DNA of 64,000 nt from Streptomyces coeruleorubidus. Lineage in GTDB: Bacteria; Actinomycetota; Actinomycetes; Streptomycetales; Streptomycetaceae. The translations under genes and the position numbers were made by a program. Below, in pieces: positions 1 through 7,010 of this stretch. A model generated the notes under the pieces. It was not told the origin of the DNA. It ran no database searches and was given only the letters and a program-made list of their open reading frames with translations. Positions within the stretch are counted from its first letter, which is position 1. Each line of letters opens with the position of its first letter. Location: the NCBI RefSeq assembly GCF_008705135.1, contig NZ_CP023694.1, forward strand, positions 4,259,001 through 4,323,000, written 5' to 3'.

Positions 1-69
1 AAAACAGTTGAGCGGCCGAGAGCCGCTGCCTAGGGTAGCTACCACTTCAGAAGGGAGGTGGTTCGGCAG

Positions 70-108
70 ATGTATGCATACCGGACGGAAGAGGTGGCTG
101 CGGGCTAG
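70..108 (+). CDS. Possible 12-aa leader peptide
   Basis: An ATG at 70 follows a near-perfect ribosome-binding site (GGGAGGTG, 53-60) with a 9-nt spacer. The frame reads MYAYRTEEVAAG and stops with TAG at 106-108. A 6-bp hairpin starts on the stop codon (101-115). Few non-coding stretches here carry so good a binding site, so translation is plausible. The peptide is too short to judge by codon bias, and I do not recognise it. Confidence 0.25.
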   Translation: MYAYRTEEVAAG

Positions 109-188
109 CAGCCCGTCACCACACACAGTGCGGTGCCGGACCAGCGCGTGAGCGAAGCGTGCAGCCGGCCCAATCTCCAGCAGTCACC

Positions 189-262
189 CGACCCGCGAGC
201 CGCCGGTACGTCCGGCCGGCCCTCCTCTGGAGGACCAGGCTCGCGGGTCGTCTGCGTTTTTT
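189..262 (+). terminator. Branched intrinsic terminator with T-run
   Basis: A perfect 13-bp stem joins 189-201 and 238-250. It encloses two smaller hairpins, GCCGG/CCGGC at 202-216 and CCTCC/GGAGG at 221-233, which makes a three-way junction. Six T residues follow at 257-262. This is a classic Rho-independent arrangement, and true T-runs are rare in such GC-rich DNA. It should end a plus-strand transcript that starts upstream. Confidence 0.75.
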
Positions 263-273
263 GGGGGGCGACG

Positions 274-747
274 GTGGTGGGTGAGTGGCGCGACGACCGG
301 ATCGGCAGCGCTCTGCGGGGCGAGAATCCGGCCGTGATGCGGAGGCTGGACGCCGGGTTCGCGGTGATCGGTGATGTGCAGTTCCTGCCTGGTTACTCGG
401 TGCTGCTGACCGATGATCCCGCGGTGGAGCGGCTGTCGGAGCTGCCGCGGAGCAGGCGGCTGGCGTTCCTGGGGGACATGGAGCGGCTGGGGGAAGCCGT
501 CGAGCGGGCCTGCCGGCGGGTGGAGTCGGGGTTTCGGCGGGTCAATCTGGAGATTCTCGGGAACGCCGACGGGTTCCTGCACGCGCATGTGTGGCCGCGG
601 TACGACTGGGAGCCGGAGGATCTCGTGCGGCTGCCCGTGTGGCTCTATCCGCGGGAGATGTGGGGCGACGAGCGGTACGCGCTCGGGGCTCGGCACGCAC
701 CGATGCGGGAGGCGATCGGTGAGGAGCTGGACCGGCTCGGAGGGTGA
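274..747 (+). CDS. HIT-family (diadenosine polyphosphate hydrolase-like) protein
   Basis: This 157-aa protein resembles the histidine-triad-fold proteins annotated as diadenosine tetraphosphate hydrolases in Streptomyces. Its fingerprint is the central FLHAHVWPRY, a degenerate H-x-H-x-x-P form of the HIT motif. The third triad histidine is replaced by proline, so nucleotide hydrolysis is uncertain. An open frame extends upstream to 133, but that part crosses the terminator hairpin and has poor coding character. I therefore chose GTG at 274 (GTG 277 is also possible), preceded by GGGGGGCG. The gene converges on the citrate synthase gene, with a shared hairpin between them. Confidence 0.75.
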   Translation: MVGEWRDDRIGSALRGENPAVMRRLDAGFAVIGDVQFLPGYSVLLTDDPAVERLSELPRSRRLAFLGDMERLGEAVERACRRVESGFRRVNLEILGNADGFLHAHVWPRYDWEPEDLVRLPVWLYPREMWGDERYALGARHAPMREAIGEELDRLGG

Positions 748-757
748 GACGTGCGGG

Positions 758-785
758 CGGCCTCACCCGGAGCCGGGTGAGGCCG
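758..785. terminator. Bidirectional terminator hairpin
   Basis: A perfect 13-bp inverted repeat (CGGCCTCACCCGG / CCGGGTGAGGCCG) with a 2-nt apex lies between the convergent HIT and citrate synthase genes. There is no T-run on either side, which is usual for Streptomyces hairpin terminators. Confidence 0.75.
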
Positions 786-798
786 TGTGTGGGACGGA

Positions 799-1899
799 TC
801 AGTGGACGATGTCCTCGTAGCCCTCGATCTCGCGGGGGTCGCGGGAGCCGGGGCCGGTGTAGCGGGCCGAGGGGCGGACCAGGCGGCCCGTGCGCTTCTG
901 TTCGAGGATGTGGGCGGACCAGCCGGCCGTGCGGGCGCAGGTGAACATGGACGTGAACATGTGGGCCGGGACCTCGGCGAAGTCCAGGACGATGGCTGCC
1001 CAGAACTCGACGTTGGTGGCCAGGACCCGGTCGGGGCGGCGGGCGTGGAGTTCCGCCAGGGCCGCCTTCTCCAGAGCCTCGGCGACCTCGAAGCGGGGTG
1101 CGCCCAGTTCGCGGGCCGTGCGGCGCAGCACCCTCGCCCTGGGGTCCTCGGCGCGGTAGACGCGGTGGCCGAAGCCCATGAGGCGTTCGCCCTTGTCGAG
1201 GGTCTGCTTGACGTAGGCCTCGGCGTCGCCCGTGCGCTCGATCTCCTCGATCATGTGCAGGACGCGGGAGGGGGCGCCACCGTGCAGCGGGCCGGACATC
1301 GCGCCCACCGCGCCGGAGAGCGCGGCCGCGACGTCCGCGCCGGTCGACGCGATGACCCTCGCCGTGAACGTGGACGCGTTCATGCCGTGTTCCGCGGCGC
1401 TCGTCCAGTACGCGTCCACCGCCGCCACGTGCTTGGGGTCCGGCTCGCCGCGCCAGCGGATCATGAAGCGTTCGACGACGGAGTGGGCCTTGTCGATCTC
1501 GCGCTGCGGGACCATCGGCAGGCCTTGGCCGCGGGCCGACTGGGCGACGTAGGACAGAGCCATGACGGCCGCCCGGGCCAGGTCCTCGCGGGCCTCTTCG
1601 GCGTCGATGTCCAGGAGGGGCTTCAGGCCCCAGACGGGCGCGAGCATGGCCAGGGCCGACTGGACGTCGACGCGGATGTCGCCGGAGTGGACGGGGATGG
1701 GGAACGGCTCGGCGGGCGGCAGGCCCGGATTGAAGGCACCGTCGACGAGCAGGCCCCAGACGTTGCCGAAGGAGACGTGCCCGACCAGGTCCTCGATGTC
1801 GACGCCCCGATAACGCAGGGCGCCGCCTTCCTTGTCCGGTTCGGCGATCTCCGTCTCGAACGCGACGACTCCCTCGAGCCCGGGTACGAAGTCGGACAT
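799..1899 (-). CDS. citA: Citrate synthase 2
   Basis: A 366-aa citrate synthase that condenses acetyl-CoA and oxaloacetate at the entry to the TCA cycle. Visible family signatures are GPLHGGAPSRV with the first catalytic histidine, GFGHRVYRAEDPR with the second, and ATNVEFWAAIVL, where the usual catalytic aspartate of NVDF is glutamate. From memory that substitution is typical of the actinobacterial citrate synthase 2 (CitA) branch. The C-terminal RTAGWSAHILEQ segment binds CoA and oxaloacetate in relatives. ATG at 1899 is chosen because GAGGAG lies 8 nt upstream; the longer frame to 2004 lacks a ribosome-binding site. It is divergent from pdxH. It may be a second, condition-specific enzyme beside the main hexameric one. 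Confidence 0.95.
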   Translation of the reverse strand: MSDFVPGLEGVVAFETEIAEPDKEGGALRYRGVDIEDLVGHVSFGNVWGLLVDGAFNPGLPPAEPFPIPVHSGDIRVDVQSALAMLAPVWGLKPLLDIDAEEAREDLARAAVMALSYVAQSARGQGLPMVPQREIDKAHSVVERFMIRWRGEPDPKHVAAVDAYWTSAAEHGMNASTFTARVIASTGADVAAALSGAVGAMSGPLHGGAPSRVLHMIEEIERTGDAEAYVKQTLDKGERLMGFGHRVYRAEDPRARVLRRTARELGAPRFEVAEALEKAALAELHARRPDRVLATNVEFWAAIVLDFAEVPAHMFTSMFTCARTAGWSAHILEQKRTGRLVRPSARYTGPGSRDPREIEGYEDIVH

Positions 1900-2183
1900 C
1901 AGGCGGCTCCTCGTGATGTAAGAGACAGATGGTGTGATGTGGGGTGGGACGACGAACCATGTGTCAGTCAGCTTGCGAAGCGGGCGGCCGTCCGGTGGAT
2001 CCACGGTCGTGTGCGGCGACTCGCGGTCCCGGACGGTCTCCCCTGTGATGCCCCGTGCGGCTGGCGGTCACCCAACCGGAACGGCACGGAAACGATATCC
2101 CCGAGTGCCACCGTTGGGGAGGGTTCACGGCACTCAGTGCCAGTCAGTGACGAAGGACACCGTCCGTACGGCAAGATGACCGG
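1900..2183. promoter_or_regulatory. Divergent citA-pdxH promoter region
   Basis: This 284-bp region holds both divergent promoters. It contains a short perfect dyad, GGCACT-C-AGTGCC, at 2129-2141, and a related AGTGCCA half-site near 2104. On the plus strand CAAGAT (2172-2177) lies 6 nt before the pdxH GTG and could be its -10 box. I see no protein-coding signal. Confidence 0.4.
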
Positions 2184-2852
2184 GTGACCGACCGCGACGA
2201 CGTCCCCTTCGACCTGGCCTCGATGCGCAAGCAGTACCGGGCCGAGGGCCTCTCCGAGAACGAGCTGGCCGCCACCCCCGTCGAGCAGTTCGCGCGCTGG
2301 TTCAAACAGGCCGCTACGGACGGCGGACTGTTCGAGCCGAACGCCATGGTGGTCTCGACGGCCGACGCCGAGGGGCGGCCCAGCGCCCGCACGGTGCTGC
2401 TGAAGCACTTCGACGGGCAGGGCTTCGTCTTCTACACGAACTACGACTCCCGCAAGGCACGTGACCTGGCGGAGAACCCGTACGTCTCGCTGCTGTTCCC
2501 CTGGCATCCGATGGCCCGGCAGGTCATCGTGACCGGGGTCGCGCGGCGTACCGGGCGGGACGAGACGGCGGCGTACTTCCGCACCCGGCCGCACGGCTCG
2601 CAGCTGGGTGCCTGGGCCAGTGCGCAGTCCTCGGTGATCGCCACCCGCGCGGACATCGACGGGGCGTACGCCGAGCTGGCCGCCCGCTATCCCGAGGGCG
2701 AGCAGGTGCCCGTGCCGCCGAACTGGGGCGGTTTCCGGGTGGCCCCGCAGACGGTGGAGTTCTGGCAGGGCCGCGAGAACCGGCTGCACGACCGGTTGCG
2801 GTACGTGGAGCGGGCCGACGGGAGCTGGCGCGTGGAGCGGCTCAGTCCCTGA
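2184..2852 (+). CDS. pdxH: Pyridoxamine 5'-phosphate oxidase
   Basis: This 222-aa FMN enzyme oxidises pyridoxamine or pyridoxine 5'-phosphate to pyridoxal 5'-phosphate, the last step of vitamin B6 synthesis and salvage. Length and order of motifs fit PdxH. The N-terminal MRKQYRAEGL region is followed by the flavin-binding segment PSARTVLLKHFDGQGFVFYTNYDSRKA, then RPHGSQLGAWASAQS, and the C-terminal WGGFRVAPQTVEFWQGRENRLHDR substrate loop, all classical. The GTG at 2184 has no Shine-Dalgarno but sits 6 nt after a CAAGAT -10-like box, suggesting a leaderless mRNA. Its 3' end overlaps the convergent tetR-family gene by 11 bp. Confidence 0.95.
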   Translation: MTDRDDVPFDLASMRKQYRAEGLSENELAATPVEQFARWFKQAATDGGLFEPNAMVVSTADAEGRPSARTVLLKHFDGQGFVFYTNYDSRKARDLAENPYVSLLFPWHPMARQVIVTGVARRTGRDETAAYFRTRPHGSQLGAWASAQSSVIATRADIDGAYAELAARYPEGEQVPVPPNWGGFRVAPQTVEFWQGRENRLHDRLRYVERADGSWRVERLSP

Positions 2853-3465
2853 CGGCGCCCAGCGTCTGCTCCAGCAGCCCCGCCCACTGCTCGACCACCC
2901 GTTCCCGGCGCGCTCCGTCGTCGGTGAGGAGGTTGGCCAGGCCCAGACCCCGGGCCATGTCGAGGAGGCCCTGGACGGTTTCGCGGACGCCGGGGACGGT
3001 TTCGTCGGCGGCCAGGAGGTCGACGGCTATGCGGTGGGTCTCGCGGCCCACGCGGGATTCGAGTTCGGTGACGCGGGGGCGGAGCTGGTCCTCGTTGGAG
3101 GCGGCCACCCAGAGGTGGAGGGCCGCGCGGAACAGCGGTCCGGTGTAGAGGTCGACCAGGGCCGCGACGACCGCGTGGCGGTCTCCGGCCGCGCCCTCCG
3201 GGAAGAGGGCGCGCAGGGCGGTGGAGCGCTCCTCGGCGACGTACTCGACGGCCGCGGTGAAGAGGTCCTCGCGGGTCGGGAAGTGGTGCTGGGCGGCGCC
3301 GCGGGAGACGCCGGCGCGTTCGGCGACGACGGAGACGGTGGACCCGGCCCAGCCGTGTTCGGCGAGGCAGGCCACGGCGGCTTCCAGGAGCCGCTGCCGG
3401 GTGGCCCGGCTGCGGTCCTGTTTGGGGACTCGTTCCGCGCGGTCGACCGTGCTCACACCGCCCAT
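2842..3465 (-). CDS. TetR-family regulator of the atu/liu-like operon
   Basis: This 207-aa protein has an N-terminal TetR helix-turn-helix (about residues 20-65: RQRLLEAAVACLAEHGWAGS then VAERAGVSRGAAQHHFPTREDL) and a C-terminal TetR_C domain for ligand and dimerisation. It starts only 4 nt after the enoyl-CoA hydratase stop, so it is the last gene of the eight-gene operon. It probably represses that operon in response to an acyl-CoA, as AtuR and LiuR/FadR-type TetR proteins do. The CAAGC-GT-GCTTG palindrome upstream of the first gene is the best candidate operator. The assignment to the operon rests on position; the ligand is unknown. Confidence 0.9.
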   Translation of the reverse strand: MGGVSTVDRAERVPKQDRSRATRQRLLEAAVACLAEHGWAGSTVSVVAERAGVSRGAAQHHFPTREDLFTAAVEYVAEERSTALRALFPEGAAGDRHAVVAALVDLYTGPLFRAALHLWVAASNEDQLRPRVTELESRVGRETHRIAVDLLAADETVPGVRETVQGLLDMARGLGLANLLTDDGARRERVVEQWAGLLEQTLGAVRD

Positions 3466-3469
3466 GTCC

Positions 3470-4204
3470 TCACACCACCCATGCCGGATCCCGTCGTTCG
3501 AGGAAGGCCGTCATCCCCTCGCGGGCCTGCGGGGAGGAGAACAGCCGGGCCGAGAGCGCGGTCAGGGCGTCCGCGTCCCGGTCGAAGGTTTCCAGCACCC
3601 TAGCCGTGAGCAGCCGTTTCGTCTCGGTCAGGGCGTCGGGGGCTGATGTGCGCAGGCCGTCGAGGATGGGGGCCAGTGCGGTGTCGACGTCGTCGGCGTG
3701 GGTGGTGAGCAGGCCCGTGCGGGTTGCTTCCGCCGCGTCGAACCGCTCGCCGGTGAGGTAGTAGCGGGCCAGCGCGCGCGGGTCCGTGCGCGGGAGGAGC
3801 GGCAGGGAGATGACGGCGGGGGCGACGCCGATGCGGACCTCCGTGAAGGCGAAGGTGGCCTCGGTGGAGGCGGCCGCGATGTCGCAGGCGGCCAGCAGGC
3901 CGAGGCCGCCCGCGCGGACGTGGCCGGTGACCCGGGCGACGACCGGCTTGGGCAGTTCGACGATCTGCCGCAGCAGGCCGACGAGGGCTTCCGGGGGCGG
4001 GGGGTCGCGGAGGTCGGCGCCCGCGCTGAAGGTGTTGCCGGTGTGGGTGAGGACGACCGCGCGGACGCCGGTGTCCTGGCCGGCGTCGACGAGCGCCTCG
4101 GCCAGTTCTCCTACGAGGGCGGCCGACAGGGCGTTGCGGTTGTGGGGTGAGTCGAGGGTGAGGGTTTCGACGGCACGCGCGCGTGCCCGGCCGACCAGGG
4201 TCAT
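3470..4204 (-). CDS. Enoyl-CoA hydratase/isomerase family protein
   Basis: This 244-aa crotonase-fold protein probably hydrates an alpha,beta-unsaturated acyl-CoA made by the neighbouring dehydrogenase and carboxylase. The oxyanion-hole motif reads AGADLRDPP followed by GHVRAGGLGLLAACDIAAAS. The second catalytic region is FTEVRIGVAPAVISLPLLPR, with a glutamate at the usual acid/base place. ATG at 4204 overlaps the CoA-ligase stop in an ATGA junction, so the genes are translationally coupled. By order it corresponds to AtuE or LiuC in the pseudomonad routes, which hydrate a glutaconyl-CoA; the true substrate cannot be read from the sequence. Confidence 0.9.
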   Translation of the reverse strand: MTLVGRARARAVETLTLDSPHNRNALSAALVGELAEALVDAGQDTGVRAVVLTHTGNTFSAGADLRDPPPPEALVGLLRQIVELPKPVVARVTGHVRAGGLGLLAACDIAAASTEATFAFTEVRIGVAPAVISLPLLPRTDPRALARYYLTGERFDAAEATRTGLLTTHADDVDTALAPILDGLRTSAPDALTETKRLLTARVLETFDRDADALTALSARLFSSPQAREGMTAFLERRDPAWVV

Positions 4205-5805
4205 GCGCGCTCCCTGAGCTGTCGGCGGAGGATCTTGCCGGAGGCCGCGCGGGGGACGCCGTCGATGAAGGTGACGTGCCGGATCCGCTTGTAGGGGGCC
4301 ACGCGTTCGGCGACGTACATCATGATCTCCGCCTCGGAGAGGTCGGTGCGGTCCGGCTGGCGGACCACGTAGGCGTGCGGGATCTCGTTGCCGTCGTCGT
4401 CGTACGTGCCGATGACGGCGGCGTCGACGATGCCCGGGTGGGTGAGCAGCAGCGCCTCCAGTTCGGCGGGGGCCACCTGGAAGCCCTTGTACTTGATGAG
4501 TTCCTTGACGCGGTCGACGACGAACAGCCAGCCTCCCCCACTCTCGGCTTCGCTCGAGCGGGAGGTGCCCCCACCGTCCACGTGCCCCACGTCGCCGGTG
4601 TGCAGCCAGCCGTCGGCATCGATCATGGCGGTGGTGGCGTCGGGGCGGCCGAGGTAGCCCTTCATGACCTGGGGGCCGCGGATGAGGATCTCGCCGGACT
4701 CGCCGGCGGGGAGGTCCTTGTCGGGGTCGTCGAGGGAGACGATGCGCATCTCGGTGCCGGCGATGAGCTTGCCGACGGTTCCGGGCGGGGCGTCGTTCAT
4801 CGCGTCCAGCGGGACGACGTGGGTGCCGGGCGACAGTTCCGTCATGCCGTAGGCCTGGCCGACGGGCGGCAGCCCGAGCCGCTGGGAGCAGGCGACGGCC
4901 AGGCGCGCGTCCAGGGGTGCGGCGGCGCTGACGATGTACTTCAGGGACGACAGGTCGTATTGCGCGACGGCCGGGTGTTTGGCGAGGGCGAGCACGATCG
5001 GCGGGGCCACGTACAGCGCGGTGATGCGGTGGTTCTGGATGGCGGCGAGGAACTGTTCCAGGTCGAAGCGGGGCAGGACGACGACGGTGGCGCCCTGCCT
5101 GAGGGGCGCGTTCATCAGGGCCGTGAGGCCGTAGATGTGGAAAAAGGGAAGTACCGCCAGAATACGGTCTCCGGGGCCTGCGGGTATCGCCGGGTGGAGC
5201 TGGGCGAGGTTGGTGGCGATCTGCCGGTGAGTGAGCATCACGCCCTTGGGTGTGCCGGTGGTCCCGGAGGAGTACGGCAGGGCCGCCACGTCCTCCACGG
5301 GGTCGATGGCGACCTGCGGCTCGGGGGCGGCGGAGGCCAGCATGTCGATCAGGGAGCGGTGTCCGGTCGCGCTGTCGCACACGAAGATCTCGTGTACGCC
5401 GCCCGCGAGTTCGGCGGCCCGGCGCGCGATGTCCAGCAGGGGTGAGACGGTGATGATCCAGCGGGCCGCGCAGTCCGTGAGCTGCCTGGCGAACTCCTGG
5501 GCGGTGGCGAGCGGGTGCACGGTGGTGACGGTGGCGCCCGCGCGCGTGGCGGCGTAGAAGGCGGTCGGGAAGGCGATGGTGTTGGGGCTGTGCAGGGCGA
5601 GGACGTCGCCCTTGCGCACCCCGGCCTCGGCGAGGGCGGCGGCGACGCGCCGGTGGAACCGGTCCACCTGCTCGTACGAGAGGGTGGTGCCGTCGGTGCC
5701 GTCGATCAGCGCCGGGATGTCGCCGAACTCCGCGGCCCGGGCAAGGACGGCGTCGTGGATGGGCAGTTCGACGGGCGGGACGTCTGCGTACTCGCTGCGG
5801 AACAT
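4201..5805 (-). CDS. 4-coumarate/cinnamate:CoA ligase family acyl-CoA synthetase
   Basis: A 534-aa adenylate-forming enzyme that activates a carboxylic acid to its CoA thioester through an acyl-AMP. Motifs seen are the P-loop YSSGTTGTPKGVMLTH, GQAYGMTELSP, the hinge region HTGDVGHVD and the catalytic lysine motif GVPRAASGKILRRQL. It resembles the S. coelicolor cinnamate:CoA ligase (SCO4383, from memory). Its place in a dehydrogenase-carboxylase-hydratase operon suggests it activates a branched or isoprenoid acid in vivo. It is odd in carrying a Gly/Ser-rich stretch (about residues 411-425, GGGTSRSSEAESGGG) just before the WLFVVDRVKELIKYKGF motif, encoded by an interspersed repeat. Start: ATG at 5805 with GAGGAGGAAC upstream. 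Confidence 0.92.
   Translation of the reverse strand: MFRSEYADVPPVELPIHDAVLARAAEFGDIPALIDGTDGTTLSYEQVDRFHRRVAAALAEAGVRKGDVLALHSPNTIAFPTAFYAATRAGATVTTVHPLATAQEFARQLTDCAARWIITVSPLLDIARRAAELAGGVHEIFVCDSATGHRSLIDMLASAAPEPQVAIDPVEDVAALPYSSGTTGTPKGVMLTHRQIATNLAQLHPAIPAGPGDRILAVLPFFHIYGLTALMNAPLRQGATVVVLPRFDLEQFLAAIQNHRITALYVAPPIVLALAKHPAVAQYDLSSLKYIVSAAAPLDARLAVACSQRLGLPPVGQAYGMTELSPGTHVVPLDAMNDAPPGTVGKLIAGTEMRIVSLDDPDKDLPAGESGEILIRGPQVMKGYLGRPDATTAMIDADGWLHTGDVGHVDGGGTSRSSEAESGGGWLFVVDRVKELIKYKGFQVAPAELEALLLTHPGIVDAAVIGTYDDDGNEIPHAYVVRQPDRTDLSEAEIMMYVAERVAPYKRIRHVTFIDGVPRAASGKILRRQLRERA
4532..4575. repeat. Interspersed Streptomyces repeat inserted in frame in the CoA-ligase gene
   Basis: About 44 bp running from CCTCCCCCACTCTCGG to CGGGAGGTGCCCCCACC. 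The ends carry an imperfect inverted repeat (GCCTCCC at 4531-4537, GGGAGGT at 4560-4566). From memory this sequence recurs in many Streptomyces genomes, mostly between genes. Here it lies inside the coding frame between the GHVD and WLFVVD motifs, which are nearly adjacent in relatives, and adds about 13-15 residues without breaking the frame. Confidence 0.65.
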
Positions 5806-5830
5806 GGTTCCTCCTCGCGCGCGGGCCGTC

Positions 5831-6952
5831 TCAGTACGACTTGGGCAGGCCCAGGGTCTGGTGGGAGACGTAGTTGAGAATCATCTCCCGGCTCACCGGG
5901 GCAATACGAGCCACGCGCGCGGCGGTTATCAGCGAGGCCAGACCGAACTCGCGGGTGAGTCCGTTGCCGCCGAGGGTGTGCACGGCCTGGTCCACGGCCT
6001 TCACACAGGCCTCCCCCGCCGCGTACTTCGCCATGTTGGCGGCCTCACCGGCGCCCATGTCGTCGCCGGCGTCGTACAGCCGGGCCGCCTTCTGCATCAT
6101 CAGGCGCGCGAGTTCGAGGTCGATGTGCGCCTGGGCCAGGGGGTGGGCGATGGCCTGGTGGGCGCCGATGGGGGTGTTCCAGACCTGCCGGTCGCGGGCG
6201 TATTCGACGGCTTTCGCGAGGGCGTAGCGGCCCATGCCGATCGCGAAGGCGGCCGTCATGATGCGTTCGGGGTTGAGGCCGGCGAAGAGCTGGAGGAGCC
6301 CTGCGTCCTCGTCGCCGACTAGGGCGTCGGCGGGCAGCCGTACGTCGTCCAGTGTCAGCTCGAACTGCTTCTCGGCGGCGTTGAGTTCCATGTCGATGGG
6401 CTGCCGGGTGAAGCCGGGTGTGTCGCGGGGGACGATGAAGAGGCAGGGCTTGAGGCGGCCGGTGCGGGCGTCCTCCGTGCGGCCGACGATGAGGGTCGCG
6501 TCCGCGATGTCCACGCCGGAGATGAAGACCTTGCGGCCGTTGAGGATCCAGTTGTCTCCGTCGCGGTGAGCTGTGGTCGTGATGCGGTGTGAGTTCGAGC
6601 CGGCGTCGGGTTCGGTGATGCCGAAGGCCATGAGGCGGGTGCCGTCTGCCAGGGCGGGGAGCCAGTGTTGTTTCTGGGCGTCTGTGCCGAAGCGGGCTAT
6701 CACCGTGCCGCAGATGGCTGGTGAGACGACCAGCATGAGGAGGGGGCAGCCGGCCGCGCCGAGTTCTTCCAAGACGATGGAGAGTTCGGATACGCCTCCG
6801 CCGCCTCCTCCGTACGCCTCGGGGAGGTTGACGCCGAGGTAGCCGAGTGTTCCTGCGTCTGCCCAGAGTTGGGTGGTGTCGGCTGTGCGGCCGTGGCGTT
6901 TGCCTAGCGCGGCGACGGCCTCTCGTAGGGCTTTGTGGTCTTCGGTGTCCAT
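5831..6952 (-). CDS. Acyl-CoA dehydrogenase
   Basis: A 373-aa FAD flavoprotein that introduces the alpha,beta double bond into an acyl-CoA and passes electrons to ETF. Seen in order are the N-terminal helical domain (LGYLGVNLPEAYGGGG), the flavin-binding beta domain (MAFGITEPDAGSNSHRITTTA and WILNGRKVFISG), and the C-terminal domain ending QAVHTLGGNGLTREFGLASLITAARVARI. ATG at 6952 is preceded by AAGGAC; the upstream open frame crosses a repeat and is unlikely to be translated. The CoA-ligase gene starts 25 bp downstream. In the atu/liu comparison it takes the place of AtuD or LiuA, whose products feed a biotin-dependent carboxylase. Substrate is unknown. Confidence 0.93.
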   Translation of the reverse strand: MDTEDHKALREAVAALGKRHGRTADTTQLWADAGTLGYLGVNLPEAYGGGGGGVSELSIVLEELGAAGCPLLMLVVSPAICGTVIARFGTDAQKQHWLPALADGTRLMAFGITEPDAGSNSHRITTTAHRDGDNWILNGRKVFISGVDIADATLIVGRTEDARTGRLKPCLFIVPRDTPGFTRQPIDMELNAAEKQFELTLDDVRLPADALVGDEDAGLLQLFAGLNPERIMTAAFAIGMGRYALAKAVEYARDRQVWNTPIGAHQAIAHPLAQAHIDLELARLMMQKAARLYDAGDDMGAGEAANMAKYAAGEACVKAVDQAVHTLGGNGLTREFGLASLITAARVARIAPVSREMILNYVSHQTLGLPKSY

Positions 6953-6968
6953 GGGGAGTCCTTTCGGG

Positions 6969-7010
6969 TGCGGGCTCGCTGTGGCTGGTCGCGCAGTTCC
7001 CCGCGCCCCT
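6969..7010. repeat. GC-rich interspersed repeat, copy 1
   Basis: The 23-bp core at 6988-7010, inside a longer similarity of about 42 bp, is identical to the reverse complement of 39901-39923. It reads GTCGCGCAGTTCC, then CCGCGCCCCT. It fills the gap between the biotin carboxylase stop and the acyl-CoA dehydrogenase start and touches the carboxylase stop codon. From memory the family occurs in many copies in Streptomyces chromosomes, usually just downstream of genes. Confidence 0.75.

Larger units (their letters stand above)
11..262 (+). ncRNA. Candidate structured RNA or leader ending in an intrinsic terminator
   Basis: The segment folds on paper into successive helices. AGCGGC 11-16 pairs with GCCGCT 22-27, ACCAC 41-45 with GTGGT 58-62, TGCC 27-30 with GGCA 65-68, and CGGGCT 101-106 with AGCCCG 110-115. 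A branched terminator follows at 189-262. The strong Shine-Dalgarno-like GGGAGGTG (53-60) lies partly inside one helix and precedes a 12-codon ORF. I do not recognise the RNA as tmRNA, RNase P RNA, SRP RNA or a riboswitch class I know. It could be a free small RNA, or the leader of the HIT-like gene that starts 12 nt after the T-run. The 5' end may lie outside the window. Confidence 0.35.

Noticed and set aside
1..262. tmRNA, SRP RNA or RNase P RNA at the left edge
   Set aside because: No tag-peptide frame with a CCA end, no conserved SRP tetraloop motif, and none of the conserved RNase P core segments could be found.
542..1960. Long minus-strand ORF (472 codons) over citrate synthase
   Set aside because: It is an Arg/Pro/Gly-rich shadow of the citrate synthase frame, a normal effect of very high GC content. 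It has no motif or domain.
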